DNA from: Myxococcales bacterium
Lineage (GTDB): Bacteria > UBA10199 > 2-02-FULL-44-16 > JAAZCA01
Direction: 5' to 3'
Assembly: GCA_012513515.1 (NCBI GenBank)
Contig: JAAZCA010000030.1
Coordinates: 1-38,202 of the forward strand
DNA: 38,202 nucleotides
Below are positions 27,376 to 35,692 of this stretch, in pieces; positions within the stretch are counted from its first letter, which is position 1, and each line of letters starts with the position of its first letter. Under the pieces are notes generated by a model. It had not been told where the DNA came from and ran no database searches. It worked only from the letters and a program-made list of their open reading frames with translations. Both the position numbers and the translations under genes were made by a program.

Positions 27376-29658
27376 ATGAATAAAATTTCACACTTAATAG
27401 TCGTCATCCTCGCTATCGCACTCGCACTTGCCGCGTGCGGAGGCAATATAAAATCCAAATCCGACACCAATACAACAACCTCAACAGGCACAGAAACAGG
27501 CACAGACGATCCTTTGGTGGTATTCGATGAGGGGGACATGGAAAGCGAAGATGCCGCCGTACCCCCCGTATTCTGGCCCACTGCGATAGGAGACGTGACG
27601 GTGGAATGCGGCAGGGACTTCAGCAAAGCAATAAACACCAAGGGCGGCACCGGCGAAATTTCATGGAAGGTAAACGGGCTTCCCGCTTGGGCCAAGGCCG
27701 AGCCCTCCGATTCGTCGAAAAATATCCTTAGGGTCTCCGGGCTTCTCCCCTTCGAGGGGTGCGACATTCAGACGCACAAGGTATCCCTCAAGGTCTGCGG
27801 CAGCAAGGGCTCCGCGTGCAGCGAAAACTCCTTCAACATAAAAACGAAGATACACGGCATAAGGATAGAAACGGCGCTTAGCGATACGAGCGCGGTTATA
27901 GGTGCAAAACCACCCATACCGGAACTGAAGGCGGCCGGAGGAAGCGGCAATTACAGTTTTACGACTACCATACCGAAGGAACTCATCAGCGAAGATCACG
28001 ACAAAATTACCAATGAAACGAATATAAAATTCAAGCCGAAAAAGATCGGCTCATACACGATAACCGTCAAGGCGAAGGACCGTGTCTTCGACGGACGAGA
28101 AAATGAGATAGCAGACAAGATGGACATATCTCCAGATCAGGTGGGAACAGCCACGAAGGAATTTAAGGTAAATGTGAAGGAGGATGGATTCATAATACAA
28201 GCCTCCTTGATCGATGCTGCCGGCACAGAAAAAGATAAGGCGGACAGCGTGGCAAAACAGCTTGACGAGAAGTCCTTTGTAGTCCCCTACAATGGCAAGA
28301 TGAAGATCGACATCAACGGCGAGGGAGAAAAATATTATCTTACAATAAAGAGCAGTGAACTGCCCATTATCGACAAAAAGAGTGTCGAAATCACCCGAGG
28401 GACGCCCTATGAAATACTTTTCTTTGAACAACCTATTCTAGCAAAGGTTAAGGAACTTGAAGAAAACCCCATAAAGATAACGATTACGGCCAAAAACGAA
28501 GCAGGCGACGGCGAAACCCTGAAGATGGAAAGAATCAGCTTTGCCAAAGACCCGTGCGAGTCCTTGGATGTGGGACTGAGCACAGAGGATCATCCTGACG
28601 GCTTTTTCACGATAGAGCGAGGAAGCGGTTCTGAACCCGTAGTTTCACTCTCGGTAAAGGGTGGAAAGGGGCCATTTTTCTGGAATATACCGACTGAGAT
28701 GAAAGAGAGTTTGGTTGATGTAGAAACTGGCGTTACAGTTGCTCCCTTAACTTCTACAGACCTTACTGATGGACCTCCGTATGTAGACCTGAACGATTTT
28801 TGGGGAGAGTATGGCTCAGAAAATAGGCCTGCCAACAGAGAAACGATTAAAATCACTCGCGACACGGCGTATGCCAATATAAATGATAAGCTGAATTGGG
28901 ACGCTAAAAAAGATCTCGACAGCTTCGAACAGGGCACAGCCAGAGATCCGATACGCGTTTATGAAATCCTCAATGTCTCGGTCACGGACAACGGCTGCAT
29001 GAAAAAGGTCACGCACGACGTACCGATCACCGTGGAAATCCCCAAACCCAGTCAGGAGAAGATAGAAAATGTAAAATTCGCGCATTTTTTATTCGCGACA
29101 GACACATTCAACGGCTCCGATACTTCAACGGCACAGATAGCTCTTTATACTGAAGGCGATTCTATAATTGGAAACAAATCAAAAGAGAAGGACATCGCGG
29201 CCTGGTGCGGTGAGACAGAAGAGATTAAAAGATGGAACTGGCCGCCGCTGGATCTGATAACTAACACCTCCATATTTCTTACCGACATACACCATCTCGA
29301 GGTAAAAACAAAACAGCCCAGTGCCGCTGTATGGACAATGTATCACAAAATAGAAAGATTCTATGTAGTAGGTAAAAACTGGGTATATTTTGACGATAAT
29401 GAGGGAGAAGGTTACAAGTCCACCATAAAAGACGACGGCAAAGATGATATAAGATGCATACCTATTGGTGGAAAATGCCATGACAAACCAGCTTGGGATA
29501 GCACTAGGGATAGGTTCAATGGCGATACCGGTGGCAGGGAACCAACAGGGAAATGGTATCTAAGATCTGACCCGTCATCAGAAAATAGCACCTGGAAAAA
29601 TAACGAGAATATAAAATTCGATGCAGATGGCGACACGAATGTATGCAGAGGCTCCTAA
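27376..29658 (+). CDS. Large secreted lipoprotein with Ig-like region, function unknown
   Basis: A 760-residue protein with a lipoprotein signal peptide: NK start, hydrophobic core, lipobox LAAC with Cys21. A Thr/Ser/Gly-rich linker follows at about 30-46. The middle resembles putative-Ig/cadherin-like domains, seen in the GGTGEISWKVNGLPAWAKAEP and VSLKVCGSKGS segments and the AAGGSGNYSFTTTIP and GSYTITVKAKD repeats (about 75-245). The C-terminal ~200 residues, from FAHFLFATDTFNGSD on, form a distinct region with several cysteines and many Trp/Tyr/Asp residues. I recognise no enzyme. A consensus promoter and AGGAG site indicate strong expression; an adhesin or surface-layer role is a guess. 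Codons in the C-terminal half are more AT-rich than its neighbours. It stands alone, convergent with the aminotransferase 43 bp downstream. Confidence 0.87.
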   Translation: MNKISHLIVVILAIALALAACGGNIKSKSDTNTTTSTGTETGTDDPLVVFDEGDMESEDAAVPPVFWPTAIGDVTVECGRDFSKAINTKGGTGEISWKVNGLPAWAKAEPSDSSKNILRVSGLLPFEGCDIQTHKVSLKVCGSKGSACSENSFNIKTKIHGIRIETALSDTSAVIGAKPPIPELKAAGGSGNYSFTTTIPKELISEDHDKITNETNIKFKPKKIGSYTITVKAKDRVFDGRENEIADKMDISPDQVGTATKEFKVNVKEDGFIIQASLIDAAGTEKDKADSVAKQLDEKSFVVPYNGKMKIDINGEGEKYYLTIKSSELPIIDKKSVEITRGTPYEILFFEQPILAKVKELEENPIKITITAKNEAGDGETLKMERISFAKDPCESLDVGLSTEDHPDGFFTIERGSGSEPVVSLSVKGGKGPFFWNIPTEMKESLVDVETGVTVAPLTSTDLTDGPPYVDLNDFWGEYGSENRPANRETIKITRDTAYANINDKLNWDAKKDLDSFEQGTARDPIRVYEILNVSVTDNGCMKKVTHDVPITVEIPKPSQEKIENVKFAHFLFATDTFNGSDTSTAQIALYTEGDSIIGNKSKEKDIAAWCGETEEIKRWNWPPLDLITNTSIFLTDIHHLEVKTKQPSAAVWTMYHKIERFYVVGKNWVYFDDNEGEGYKSTIKDDGKDDIRCIPIGGKCHDKPAWDSTRDRFNGDTGGREPTGKWYLRSDPSSENSTWKNNENIKFDADGDTNVCRGS

Positions 29659-29701
29659 TCTCGTGGTTTCCCGGGTAACACGGACGATACGCGTCCGAGG
29701 A

Positions 29702-30886
29702 TTAGAGATTGGACTGGAGATTTTTTCGGATTCTCTCCGCCACCTCCAGGCACTCATCAAGCGAAGGAACCAGCGACAGCCTGACAAACCACTCGCCAGG
29801 GTTTTCGCCGTGCGCCTCGTCGCTCACCCACGACCCCGGAGTTACGACGATCGCGATTTTGGGATCGAGCAGACGCTCGGCAAATTCCACGGAAGAGAAA
29901 CCCTCCGGAACTTTCTGCCACATGTGAAGCGTCGCCGCGGGCCTGCAGTCGGGAAGCCCCGCTTCGACGAACGCCCCCGCTATCGCATCCCGTTTTTTTC
30001 TGTATAGATCCCTCAGGTCCTCGACATGCTTTTCGTCCGAAAGGGCGGCAATCGCGGCGTCCTGTATGAAGGTTGGCGTCCCCGAATCGACGTTGGTCTT
30101 TAGCTTCTTGAAGGCCCCTACGATCTCCGAATCCCCGGCGACCCAGCCGACGCGGTATCCCGTCATGCAGCTGCGCTTCGAAAGCGACTGAAAGACGATC
30201 ACGCCGTCGCGCGAAAATTCCAGCATCGACGGGGGCGGATCATCGTAATAGTTTTCCGAATACGCCTCGTCGGAGGCTATGATGATCCCGTGCCTCTGTC
30301 CGAAGGCGACCGCCTTTTCAAAGAACTTTCTTGGTGCAATGGCGCCGGTCGGATTATTTGGATAGTTGATCCACATTATCTTGGCGCGCCTGCAGACATC
30401 CTCCGGGATGGAATCGAGATCGGGCAGAAATCCGCGTTCGGGGAGGAGGTTCATGTAATAGACCTCCCCTTCGGAAAACAGCGTGCCGCGCGAATATGGC
30501 GGATATCCCGGATTGGGAACGAGGACGACATCCCCCGGATCGATGAATGCCTCGGGGAAGTTGAAGACCGCCTCCTTCGAGCCTATCGAGGCGCAGATCT
30601 CGGCCTCGACATCGAGCTTTATGCCGAAGCGCCGACAGGTCCAGTCGGCGATGGCCCGCCTGTATTCCAGCGAGCCGATGTAACTCGGGTACCCGCTCTC
30701 GGCGCGGAGATCGACCGCATCCTTTATCGCCCTGCGGACTATTTCTGGGGTTGGCTCGGTGGGGTCGCCGACGCCGAAATTTATCGGATTTATCCCCCTC
30801 TTTTTAAGCTCCTCGACCTTTTTACCTATTTCGGCAAAGGCGTAGCCGCCGATTGACGAAAGCCTTTTCGATGTTCTTCCGGGCAC
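29702..30886 (-). CDS. PLP-dependent class I/II aminotransferase, LL-diaminopimelate aminotransferase-like
   Basis: A 394-residue fold-type I aminotransferase starting at a GTG with an excellent AAGGAGG site. The opening SIGGYAFAEIGKKVEELKKRGINPINFGVGDPTEPTPE is the pattern of DapL and related enzymes. NNPTG at 177-181, Asp206 and the PLP lysine Lys237 in SLSKRSCMTGYRVGW are all present. DapL makes LL-diaminopimelate directly from tetrahydrodipicolinate in the lysine and peptidoglycan pathway, but related enzymes in the same clade transfer amino groups between alanine, aspartate and other acids, so the substrate is not certain. It is monocistronic, convergent with the lipoprotein gene and divergent from lexA. 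Confidence 0.85.
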   Translation of the reverse strand: MPGRTSKRLSSIGGYAFAEIGKKVEELKKRGINPINFGVGDPTEPTPEIVRRAIKDAVDLRAESGYPSYIGSLEYRRAIADWTCRRFGIKLDVEAEICASIGSKEAVFNFPEAFIDPGDVVLVPNPGYPPYSRGTLFSEGEVYYMNLLPERGFLPDLDSIPEDVCRRAKIMWINYPNNPTGAIAPRKFFEKAVAFGQRHGIIIASDEAYSENYYDDPPPSMLEFSRDGVIVFQSLSKRSCMTGYRVGWVAGDSEIVGAFKKLKTNVDSGTPTFIQDAAIAALSDEKHVEDLRDLYRKKRDAIAGAFVEAGLPDCRPAATLHMWQKVPEGFSSVEFAERLLDPKIAIVVTPGSWVSDEAHGENPGEWFVRLSLVPSLDECLEVAERIRKNLQSNL

Positions 30887-30985
30887 CTGCCCCTCCTTTT
30901 CCAGTGACGCATGGGATGCGCATCCCGCCTAAACCAGCTTTGAACATGAAAATAAATGCTTTTCAGCAAAAAAATACATCGCCGC

Positions 30986-31014
30986 TTGACAAGTGAACGA
31001 GCGTTCACTTAAGT
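30986..31014 (+). promoter_or_regulatory. lexA promoter overlapping a palindromic operator
   Basis: TTGACA (30986-30991) is followed 17 bp later by a weak -10 box TTAAGT (31009-31014). The spacer and flanks are filled by a perfect palindrome, AAGTGAACGAGCGTTCACTT (30991-31010), with 9-bp arms. Its core GAAC-N4-GTTC is the Gram-positive-type LexA (Cheo/SOS) box. The placement would let LexA repress its own gene. A TetR-family operator can look similar, but no TetR gene lies nearby. Confidence 0.6.
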
Positions 31015-31119
31015 TGTATATCGAAATAAGACCCGGCTCATCGGCCGATAAGGGCCCTCGAAAATTTGAAATATTGCGAAGGTCCTGTACGATCGATGAG
31101 GGGCGACGGATACCAAACC

Positions 31120-31154
31120 CCCCGCGCTATGCCAACCCTCCGCATAGCGCGGGG
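31120..31154 (+). promoter_or_regulatory. Long GC-rich hairpin in the lexA leader
   Basis: Bases 31120-31132 (CCCCGCGCTATGC) and 31142-31154 (GCATAGCGCGGGG) form a perfect 13-bp stem with a 9-base CAACCCTCC loop. It ends 24 bp before the lexA ATG. No T run follows, so it is not a standard terminator. The loop is complementary to GAGGGG at 31098-31103 upstream, allowing an alternative fold. A role in translation control is inference. Confidence 0.6.
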
Positions 31155-31178
31155 AATATCCCTGGAAACGGCTCAGAT

Positions 31179-31763
31179 ATGGCTTTGAAGTGCACAACGG
31201 ATGACAAACTCGGCGTTCTGCGCAGGTTCTACAGAACAAATCGCCGCCTTCCAACCTACTCCGAGATATGCAGGATGTTCGGATACAGCTCCAAAAACGC
31301 CGCCTTCCGCCTCGCATCGAAACTCATGGAGGAGGGGTACATAGAAAAGGACGATTCCGGCCGCCTCATCCCGAGAAACGAGAGGTTCGGCCTTCCGCTT
31401 GTCGGCTACGTCCAGGCCGGCTTCCCGACCCCCGCCGAAGAGGAGCTGATCGACACCCTCTCGCTCGACGAATATCTAATAGACAACCCCGATGCATCTT
31501 TCCTGCTCAAGGTCTCCGGCGACTCCATGATCGAGGCCGGGATATTCGACGGCGATCTGGTCATAATAGACAGGTCGATGCGCGCCAAGAGCGGGGACAT
31601 CGTCCTTGCCTGCGTGGACAACGAGTGGACGCTAAAATATCTCCGATCCGCCTCGGGAAGCTACGAGCTGGTGCCGGCAAACCCGAAATACCCCGTAATA
31701 AAACCGCAGGGCGAGCTCACCGTTGGCGGCATCGTCAAGGCGGTCATAAGAAGATACCAGTAA
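31179..31763 (+). CDS. lexA: LexA-type SOS repressor (S24 autoprotease)
   Basis: From the ATG at 31179 the protein has 194 residues. The frame is open upstream to 30993, but that stretch holds the operator and leader hairpin and does not look coding. Residues about 10-60 form a winged-helix domain (LPTYSEICRMFGYSSKNAAFRLASKLMEEG). The linker carries the Ala80-Gly81 self-cleavage site (VGYVQAGFP), and the C-terminal S24 domain has the Ser116 nucleophile (SGDSMIEAGIFDGDLVII) and the general base Lys153 (TLKYL). LexA represses DNA-damage genes and cleaves itself when RecA is activated. The S24 fold is shared with UmuD and phage repressors, but the full-length DNA-binding domain and the upstream GAAC-N4-GTTC box favour LexA. 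No error-prone polymerase gene adjoins it. Confidence 0.88.
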   Translation: MALKCTTDDKLGVLRRFYRTNRRLPTYSEICRMFGYSSKNAAFRLASKLMEEGYIEKDDSGRLIPRNERFGLPLVGYVQAGFPTPAEEELIDTLSLDEYLIDNPDASFLLKVSGDSMIEAGIFDGDLVIIDRSMRAKSGDIVLACVDNEWTLKYLRSASGSYELVPANPKYPVIKPQGELTVGGIVKAVIRRYQ

Positions 31764-31860
31764 TTTTGCCACTCCCAAACCCCTTCCGATACTGTGATAC
31801 CCGAAAAATTTCCCCTCCATGCCGCAAAATATGGACTATAGACCATTGACCAAAAAAACA

Positions 31861-31990
31861 GGTTAAGGCTGAGGCTGAGAAAAAATCCTTTCCGCATCTT
31901 AATCTTAATCTTAATCTTCATCTTAATCCTGATTCTTCTTCATCTTAATCTTGATCCTGATTCTGATCTTGATCTTAATAACGATTATTT
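31861..31990. repeat. Degenerate hexanucleotide tract (CTTAAT/CTTGAT type)
   Basis: After a short AAGGCTGAGGCTGAG stretch (31864-31880), bases 31895-31983 are built of drifting 6-bp units such as CTTAAT, CTTCAT, CTGATT and CTTGAT. A shorter stretch of the same words lies just downstream of the minus-strand four-helix-bundle gene at 23648-23682. Reading frames through it give only artificial alternating peptides. It sits in the 497-bp gap between lexA and the DUF4143 ATPase, next to TGATCA-like words at 32018-32040 that recall the 24451 repeat. Confidence 0.7.
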
Positions 31991-32089
31991 TCGAATATAA
32001 GCTAATCTTACAAAATGCTGATCAAAGATCAGGGATCAGGATTCGACCCCCTCCAGCAACAACCGTGACTGGTGAACGGTTGGAACAGG

Positions 32090-32157
32090 ATTCCCGTTTG
32101 CCCCGCGCGGTAGCGGTGGTTTGCCCCGCGTTAGCGGCGGCTTAGTGCCGCGGGAAT
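32090..32157. repeat. GC-rich palindromic element with an internal tandem repeat
   Basis: Bounded by ATTCCCG and CGGGAAT, this 68-bp element contains two tandem copies of a 21-23-bp unit starting TTTGCCCCGCG and ending in GCGG (32097-32119 and 32120-32140). It looks like a dispersed intergenic hairpin element. It lies just before the sharp drop in GC content at about 32,215, so it marks the edge of the surface-sugar region. Confidence 0.6.
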
Positions 32158-32221
32158 GACGGCGAGGGTTTACGTTAACCGATGAAGCGGCTCCATCGGG
32201 AGAGTCCAGAATCTTAAATAT

Positions 32222-32250
32222 TTGCATTTATAATAAAAATAATCTATAAA
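32222..32250 (+). promoter_or_regulatory. Promoter of the DUF4143 ATPase gene, possibly giving a leaderless message
   Basis: TTGCAT (32222-32227) and TATAAA (32245-32250) are 17 bp apart. The predicted transcription start, near 32257, is only about 4 bp before the ATG at 32261, and no ribosome-binding site is seen. Either the message is leaderless or the overlapping TATAAT at 32229-32234 is used instead. Confidence 0.5.
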
Positions 32251-32260
32251 TATAGTCATT

Positions 32261-33529
32261 ATGAACAACGATATTCTTAAAAAGGTCATTTTTGATCAGG
32301 AGGCTCTGGTTGAAGAAAAGTTAGAAAATGATAATATTATCAGCAGGTTAGGTTTTGATAAGTGTAAAAAGGCCCTGACAAGTCCAAATCTCCTGCTTTT
32401 GAGCGGTCTAAGGCGTGCTGGAAAATCAATTTTTGGACATCTTTTGCTCAAGGGAAGCAAATACGCCTCGATCAACTTCGATGATGAACGGTTGGTATCC
32501 TTTAAAACGGAGGATTTTAATTCTCTTCTCGAAACGTTTTATTCAATCTACGGCGACTTTGACTATTTACTGTTTGATGAAATACAAAACATCAAAGGTT
32601 GGGAACTTTTTGTCAACCGGCTAAGGGAAAAATATAAAGTCATCATCACCGGTTCAAACGCAAACCTTTTAAGTAGCGATTTGGCAACACATCTTACAGG
32701 GAGATATAGCGACTATGTTTTGTTTCCTATGAATTTTGCTGAATATCTCGATTATCAAAAGTTTGATTATAAAGATTCAAAGAAGACGACAAAATATTCT
32801 GGAGAATTATCGAAGCATCTTAACGAGTATTTGATTGATGGTGGAATTTTTGACCGTTATAAATTTGGGCAAGAGTTTGTTCGTAATTTGATCACATCTA
32901 TAATCACAAAAGATATTGTTGTCCGTTATAATTTGCAATTCGCAAAAGAGCTTGAAGAGTTGTCGGTCCTGCTTATTAACAATATTACATCGAAAGTTTC
33001 GGCAAATAAGATTGCAAAACATCTGGGGATAAAGAGTTCAAACACAATCAGGGAATATATAAATTATCTGGAAAAAAGCTTTCTTATTTTCACTTTAAAT
33101 AAGTTTTCATACAAGCTCACAGAACAGCAGTCTTCGTTTAAAAAAGTTTATTGCATCGATAATGGCATGGCCAGTTCAATACGCTTTGCTTTCAGTGAAG
33201 ATGCTGGCAGATATTTAGAGAACGCAGTTGCTGTGGAGCTGAAGCGGTTATCTTATCTTAAGAATTATGAAATGTTTTACTGGGATGATTATAAAAATGA
33301 GTGTGATTTTATAATTAAGCAGGGGGCAAAGATTGTGAAGGCATATCAGGTTTGTTCGAACTTGGACGAGAGCAATATGAAGCGCGAGACGCAAGGGCTT
33401 ATTTCCGCTATGAAATCCCTTTCAATCAAAGACGGCGCGATAATTACGCTGAGTCAAGATAAAACGATCGAGATGGAAGGTTTTAAAATTAAAGTTATGC
33501 CGGCAAGTGAATTGATGATTGAATGTTAA
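32261..33529 (+). CDS. AAA ATPase with C-terminal DUF4143 domain
   Basis: A 422-residue protein of the common AAA_14/DUF4143 group. Walker A GLRRAGKS is at 49-56 and Walker B YLLFDEIQ at 102-109. A sensor-like VIITGSNANLLS segment and the LTGRYSDYVLFPMNFAEYL block near 145-165 follow. The C-terminal DUF4143 domain has a restriction-endonuclease-like core (NECDFIIKQG, then AYQVC). The family is widespread and often multicopy in accessory DNA. Its function is unknown; a nuclease or toxin-like role has been suggested only from fold. AT-rich composition and position at the island edge fit recent transfer. It is not obviously linked to the sugar genes that follow. Confidence 0.9.
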   Translation: MNNDILKKVIFDQEALVEEKLENDNIISRLGFDKCKKALTSPNLLLLSGLRRAGKSIFGHLLLKGSKYASINFDDERLVSFKTEDFNSLLETFYSIYGDFDYLLFDEIQNIKGWELFVNRLREKYKVIITGSNANLLSSDLATHLTGRYSDYVLFPMNFAEYLDYQKFDYKDSKKTTKYSGELSKHLNEYLIDGGIFDRYKFGQEFVRNLITSIITKDIVVRYNLQFAKELEELSVLLINNITSKVSANKIAKHLGIKSSNTIREYINYLEKSFLIFTLNKFSYKLTEQQSSFKKVYCIDNGMASSIRFAFSEDAGRYLENAVAVELKRLSYLKNYEMFYWDDYKNECDFIIKQGAKIVKAYQVCSNLDESNMKRETQGLISAMKSLSIKDGAIITLSQDKTIEMEGFKIKVMPASELMIEC

Positions 33530-33683
33530 AGTCATCATAAGCCTTTCCTTACGCCCTGTTTTTCCAACGTCGATGATCTGATGCGGGATGTGGGGTTTAA
33601 ACCCTCGACGAGTATCAGGGATGGAATAGAAAGATTCATCGATTGGTATCTTGAGTATTATGTGTAGTGTCTAAAGTCATCAT
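33527..33683. repeat. 12-bp direct repeats flanking the epimerase remnant
   Basis: TAAAGTCATCAT occurs at 33527-33538, overlapping the ATPase stop codon, and again at 33672-33683. The two copies bracket the pseudogene remnant exactly. They could be the trace of a recombination or deletion event. Confidence 0.5.
33554..33667 (+). pseudogene. C-terminal remnant of a nucleotide-sugar epimerase (UDP-glucuronate 4-epimerase-like)
   Basis: One frame reads [20 protein letters not shown], then [14 protein letters not shown] and a TAG stop. This is the standard C-terminal end of extended-SDR epimerases of the UDP-glucuronate 4-epimerase type. It has no start codon and no upstream catalytic part, because the frame is closed by the ATPase stop at 33527-33529. 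An epimerase gene once stood here and was deleted except for its last ~38 codons, showing that the sugar locus has been remodelled. Confidence 0.75.
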
Positions 33684-33740
33684 TACGATGTGCGTATTTT
33701 TTTATACTGTTACTGAACGTAGATTTTGAAAGGAATTGTT

Positions 33741-34604
33741 ATGAAAGGAATAATTTTAGCCGGTGGTAGTGGAACGAGGCTCTATCCTGTAACAAGGGTA
33801 ATATCAAAACAGCTGTTACCCGTTTATGATAAGCCGATGATTTACTATCCACTGTCGGTTTTGATGTTGGCGGGAATTAGAGAAATTCTTGTCATATCAA
33901 CACCAAGCGATACCCCTCGTTTTCAAGAACTTCTTGGTGATGGCAAACAATGGGGAATGTCCATTGATTATGCTGTTCAGCAGAAGCCGAGCGGACTCGC
34001 AGAAGCATTTATTATTGGCGAAAAATTTATTGGCACAGATTCAGTTTCTCTTATTCTTGGTGACAACCTTTTTTTCGGGCAGGGTTTTAGACCATTACTT
34101 GAGAAAGCGGTTAAAAAAGATAACTGTGCCACAGTTTTCGCATATCAAGTTAAGGATCCCGAACGATTTGGTGTTGTAGAAGTGGATAGTGAACATAAGG
34201 CAATTTCAATTGAAGAAAAACCTCATAATCCGAAATCTTCTTATGCTGTAACAGGATTATATTTCTATGATAATTCAGTTGTGGATATTGCCAAAAATTT
34301 AAAACCATCAGCCCGTGGCGAACTTGAAATTACAGACGTTAATAAAATATATTTGGCAAAAGAAAAGCTATTTGTGGAGCTTTTGGGCAGGGGTTTTGCT
34401 TGGCTGGATACGGGAACAAACGAAAGTCTTATGGAGGCAAGCGAGTTTATTCATACAGTTCAAAAAAGACAGGGTTTTATGATAGCATGTCTTGAGGAAA
34501 TTGCGTTGCATAATAATTGGATAACAAGGGAGAATGTTCTTAGTATTGCGGAAAAACTTTCAAAAACAGACTATGGAACCTATCTTCGCGGGCTTATATC
34601 ATGA
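33741..34604 (+). CDS. rfbA: Glucose-1-phosphate thymidylyltransferase
   Basis: From the ATG at 33741, chosen over an in-frame TTG at 33726 because AAGGA lies 6-7 bp upstream, the protein has 287 residues, the normal RmlA/RfbA size. [11 protein letters not shown] at 8-18 is the nucleotide-binding signature, and [16 protein letters not shown] and the GDNLFFG metal-binding motif follow. It joins dTTP and glucose-1-phosphate to give dTDP-glucose, the first step of dTDP-deoxysugar synthesis. The gene overlaps rfbB by 4 bp (ATGA). A TATACT box at 33703-33708 may be the -10 element of the operon promoter, but no clear -35 box accompanies it. Confidence 0.97.
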   Translation: MKGIILAGGSGTRLYPVTRVISKQLLPVYDKPMIYYPLSVLMLAGIREILVISTPSDTPRFQELLGDGKQWGMSIDYAVQQKPSGLAEAFIIGEKFIGTDSVSLILGDNLFFGQGFRPLLEKAVKKDNCATVFAYQVKDPERFGVVEVDSEHKAISIEEKPHNPKSSYAVTGLYFYDNSVVDIAKNLKPSARGELEITDVNKIYLAKEKLFVELLGRGFAWLDTGTNESLMEASEFIHTVQKRQGFMIACLEEIALHNNWITRENVLSIAEKLSKTDYGTYLRGLIS

Positions 34605-35674
34605 AAAGAAAATTAACAAACATTCTAGTGACAGGTGGCGCAGGTTTTATCGGCAGTAATTTTATCAGATTAATCTTATCTCGACCCGGGTTTTCTGGTC
34701 GTATCATAAATATTGATAAATTGACCTATGCCGGTAATTTAGAAAACCTAGCAGACATTGCAGAAAAGTTCGGAGATAATAGATATTTTTTTGAAAAGGC
34801 CGATATTTGTGATTCTGAAAATATTCAAAAAATCTTCGAAAAATACAATATAGACACAGTAGTTCATTTCGCGGCCGAAAGTCATGTGGACAGATCAATT
34901 CACGGACCATCTGAATTTATAAAAACAAATATATTTGGGACATTTAATCTTCTGGATGTGGCAAAAAATTATTGGAATAATAGAGACGATGTCTTGTTTC
35001 ACCACATAAGCACTGATGAAGTTTACGGCAGCTTAGGAGAGTTGGGATATTTTAAAGAAAATACAGCTTACGATCCCAGAAGTCCATATTCAGCGTCAAA
35101 AGCTTCTTCGGACCATTTGGTTATGGCATATTTTCATACTTATGGTTTACCCGTGACTATTTCAAATTGTTCAAATAACTATGGCCCATATCAGTTTCCG
35201 GAAAAATTAATTCCGTTAATGATTTTAAATATGACAACGGGCAAAGAGTTGCCGGTTTACGGAGACGGAAAAAATATCAGGGATTGGATATACGTAGACG
35301 ATCATAATCTCGGCGTATTGGAAATAATTAAGAATGGTAAGATTGGTGAGACTTACAATATAGGTGGAGAAAATGAGTGGGAAAACATAAAACTCGTTAC
35401 TTTTCTCTGTGATGTGGTTGCTAAATGTAAGGAAAAGCCCTCTAGTTGTTACAAACAACTGATAACTTTTGTTAAGGATCGACTTGGTCATGACAGACGC
35501 TATGCAATTGACTGCTCAAAGATCAGGTCCGAACTTGGATGGAAGCAAAAGTTTAGTTTTGAAGGCGGACTTGAGAATACTGTTCGCTGGTATCTGTCAA
35601 ACGATCGCTGGGTTAAAAATGTGATTAGTGGTGAATATAAAACGTGGATGGAAAAGAATTATAATACGAGATAA
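34601..35674 (+). CDS. rfbB: dTDP-glucose 4,6-dehydratase
   Basis: A 357-residue extended SDR enzyme with the NAD-binding motif [12 protein letters not shown] at 10-21. The diagnostic YAGNLENL follows, then [12 protein letters not shown], the [10 protein letters not shown] motif with the catalytic Thr/Asp/Glu set, and the [12 protein letters not shown] Tyr-x3-Lys pair. It converts dTDP-glucose to dTDP-4-keto-6-deoxyglucose, the branch-point for the next genes. It is coupled to rfbA by an ATGA overlap and is followed directly by the dehydrogenase gene. Confidence 0.97.
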   Translation: MKRKLTNILVTGGAGFIGSNFIRLILSRPGFSGRIINIDKLTYAGNLENLADIAEKFGDNRYFFEKADICDSENIQKIFEKYNIDTVVHFAAESHVDRSIHGPSEFIKTNIFGTFNLLDVAKNYWNNRDDVLFHHISTDEVYGSLGELGYFKENTAYDPRSPYSASKASSDHLVMAYFHTYGLPVTISNCSNNYGPYQFPEKLIPLMILNMTTGKELPVYGDGKNIRDWIYVDDHNLGVLEIIKNGKIGETYNIGGENEWENIKLVTFLCDVVAKCKEKPSSCYKQLITFVKDRLGHDRRYAIDCSKIRSELGWKQKFSFEGGLENTVRWYLSNDRWVKNVISGEYKTWMEKNYNTR

Positions 35675-35692
35675 ATGGAGAAGAGGGGTTTG

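Noticed and set aside
29681-29697. An intrinsic terminator between the lipoprotein and aminotransferase genes
   Set aside because: The CGGACG/CGTCCG hairpin is perfect but has no T run on either strand.
30993-31178. A 62-residue N-terminal extension of LexA
   Set aside because: Its GTG lies inside the operator palindrome and the stretch contains the leader hairpin; the LexA winged-helix domain starts properly at 31179.
31895-31990. A CRISPR-like or coding repeat
   Set aside because: The units are drifting hexamers without spacers, and the translations are artificial alternating dipeptides.
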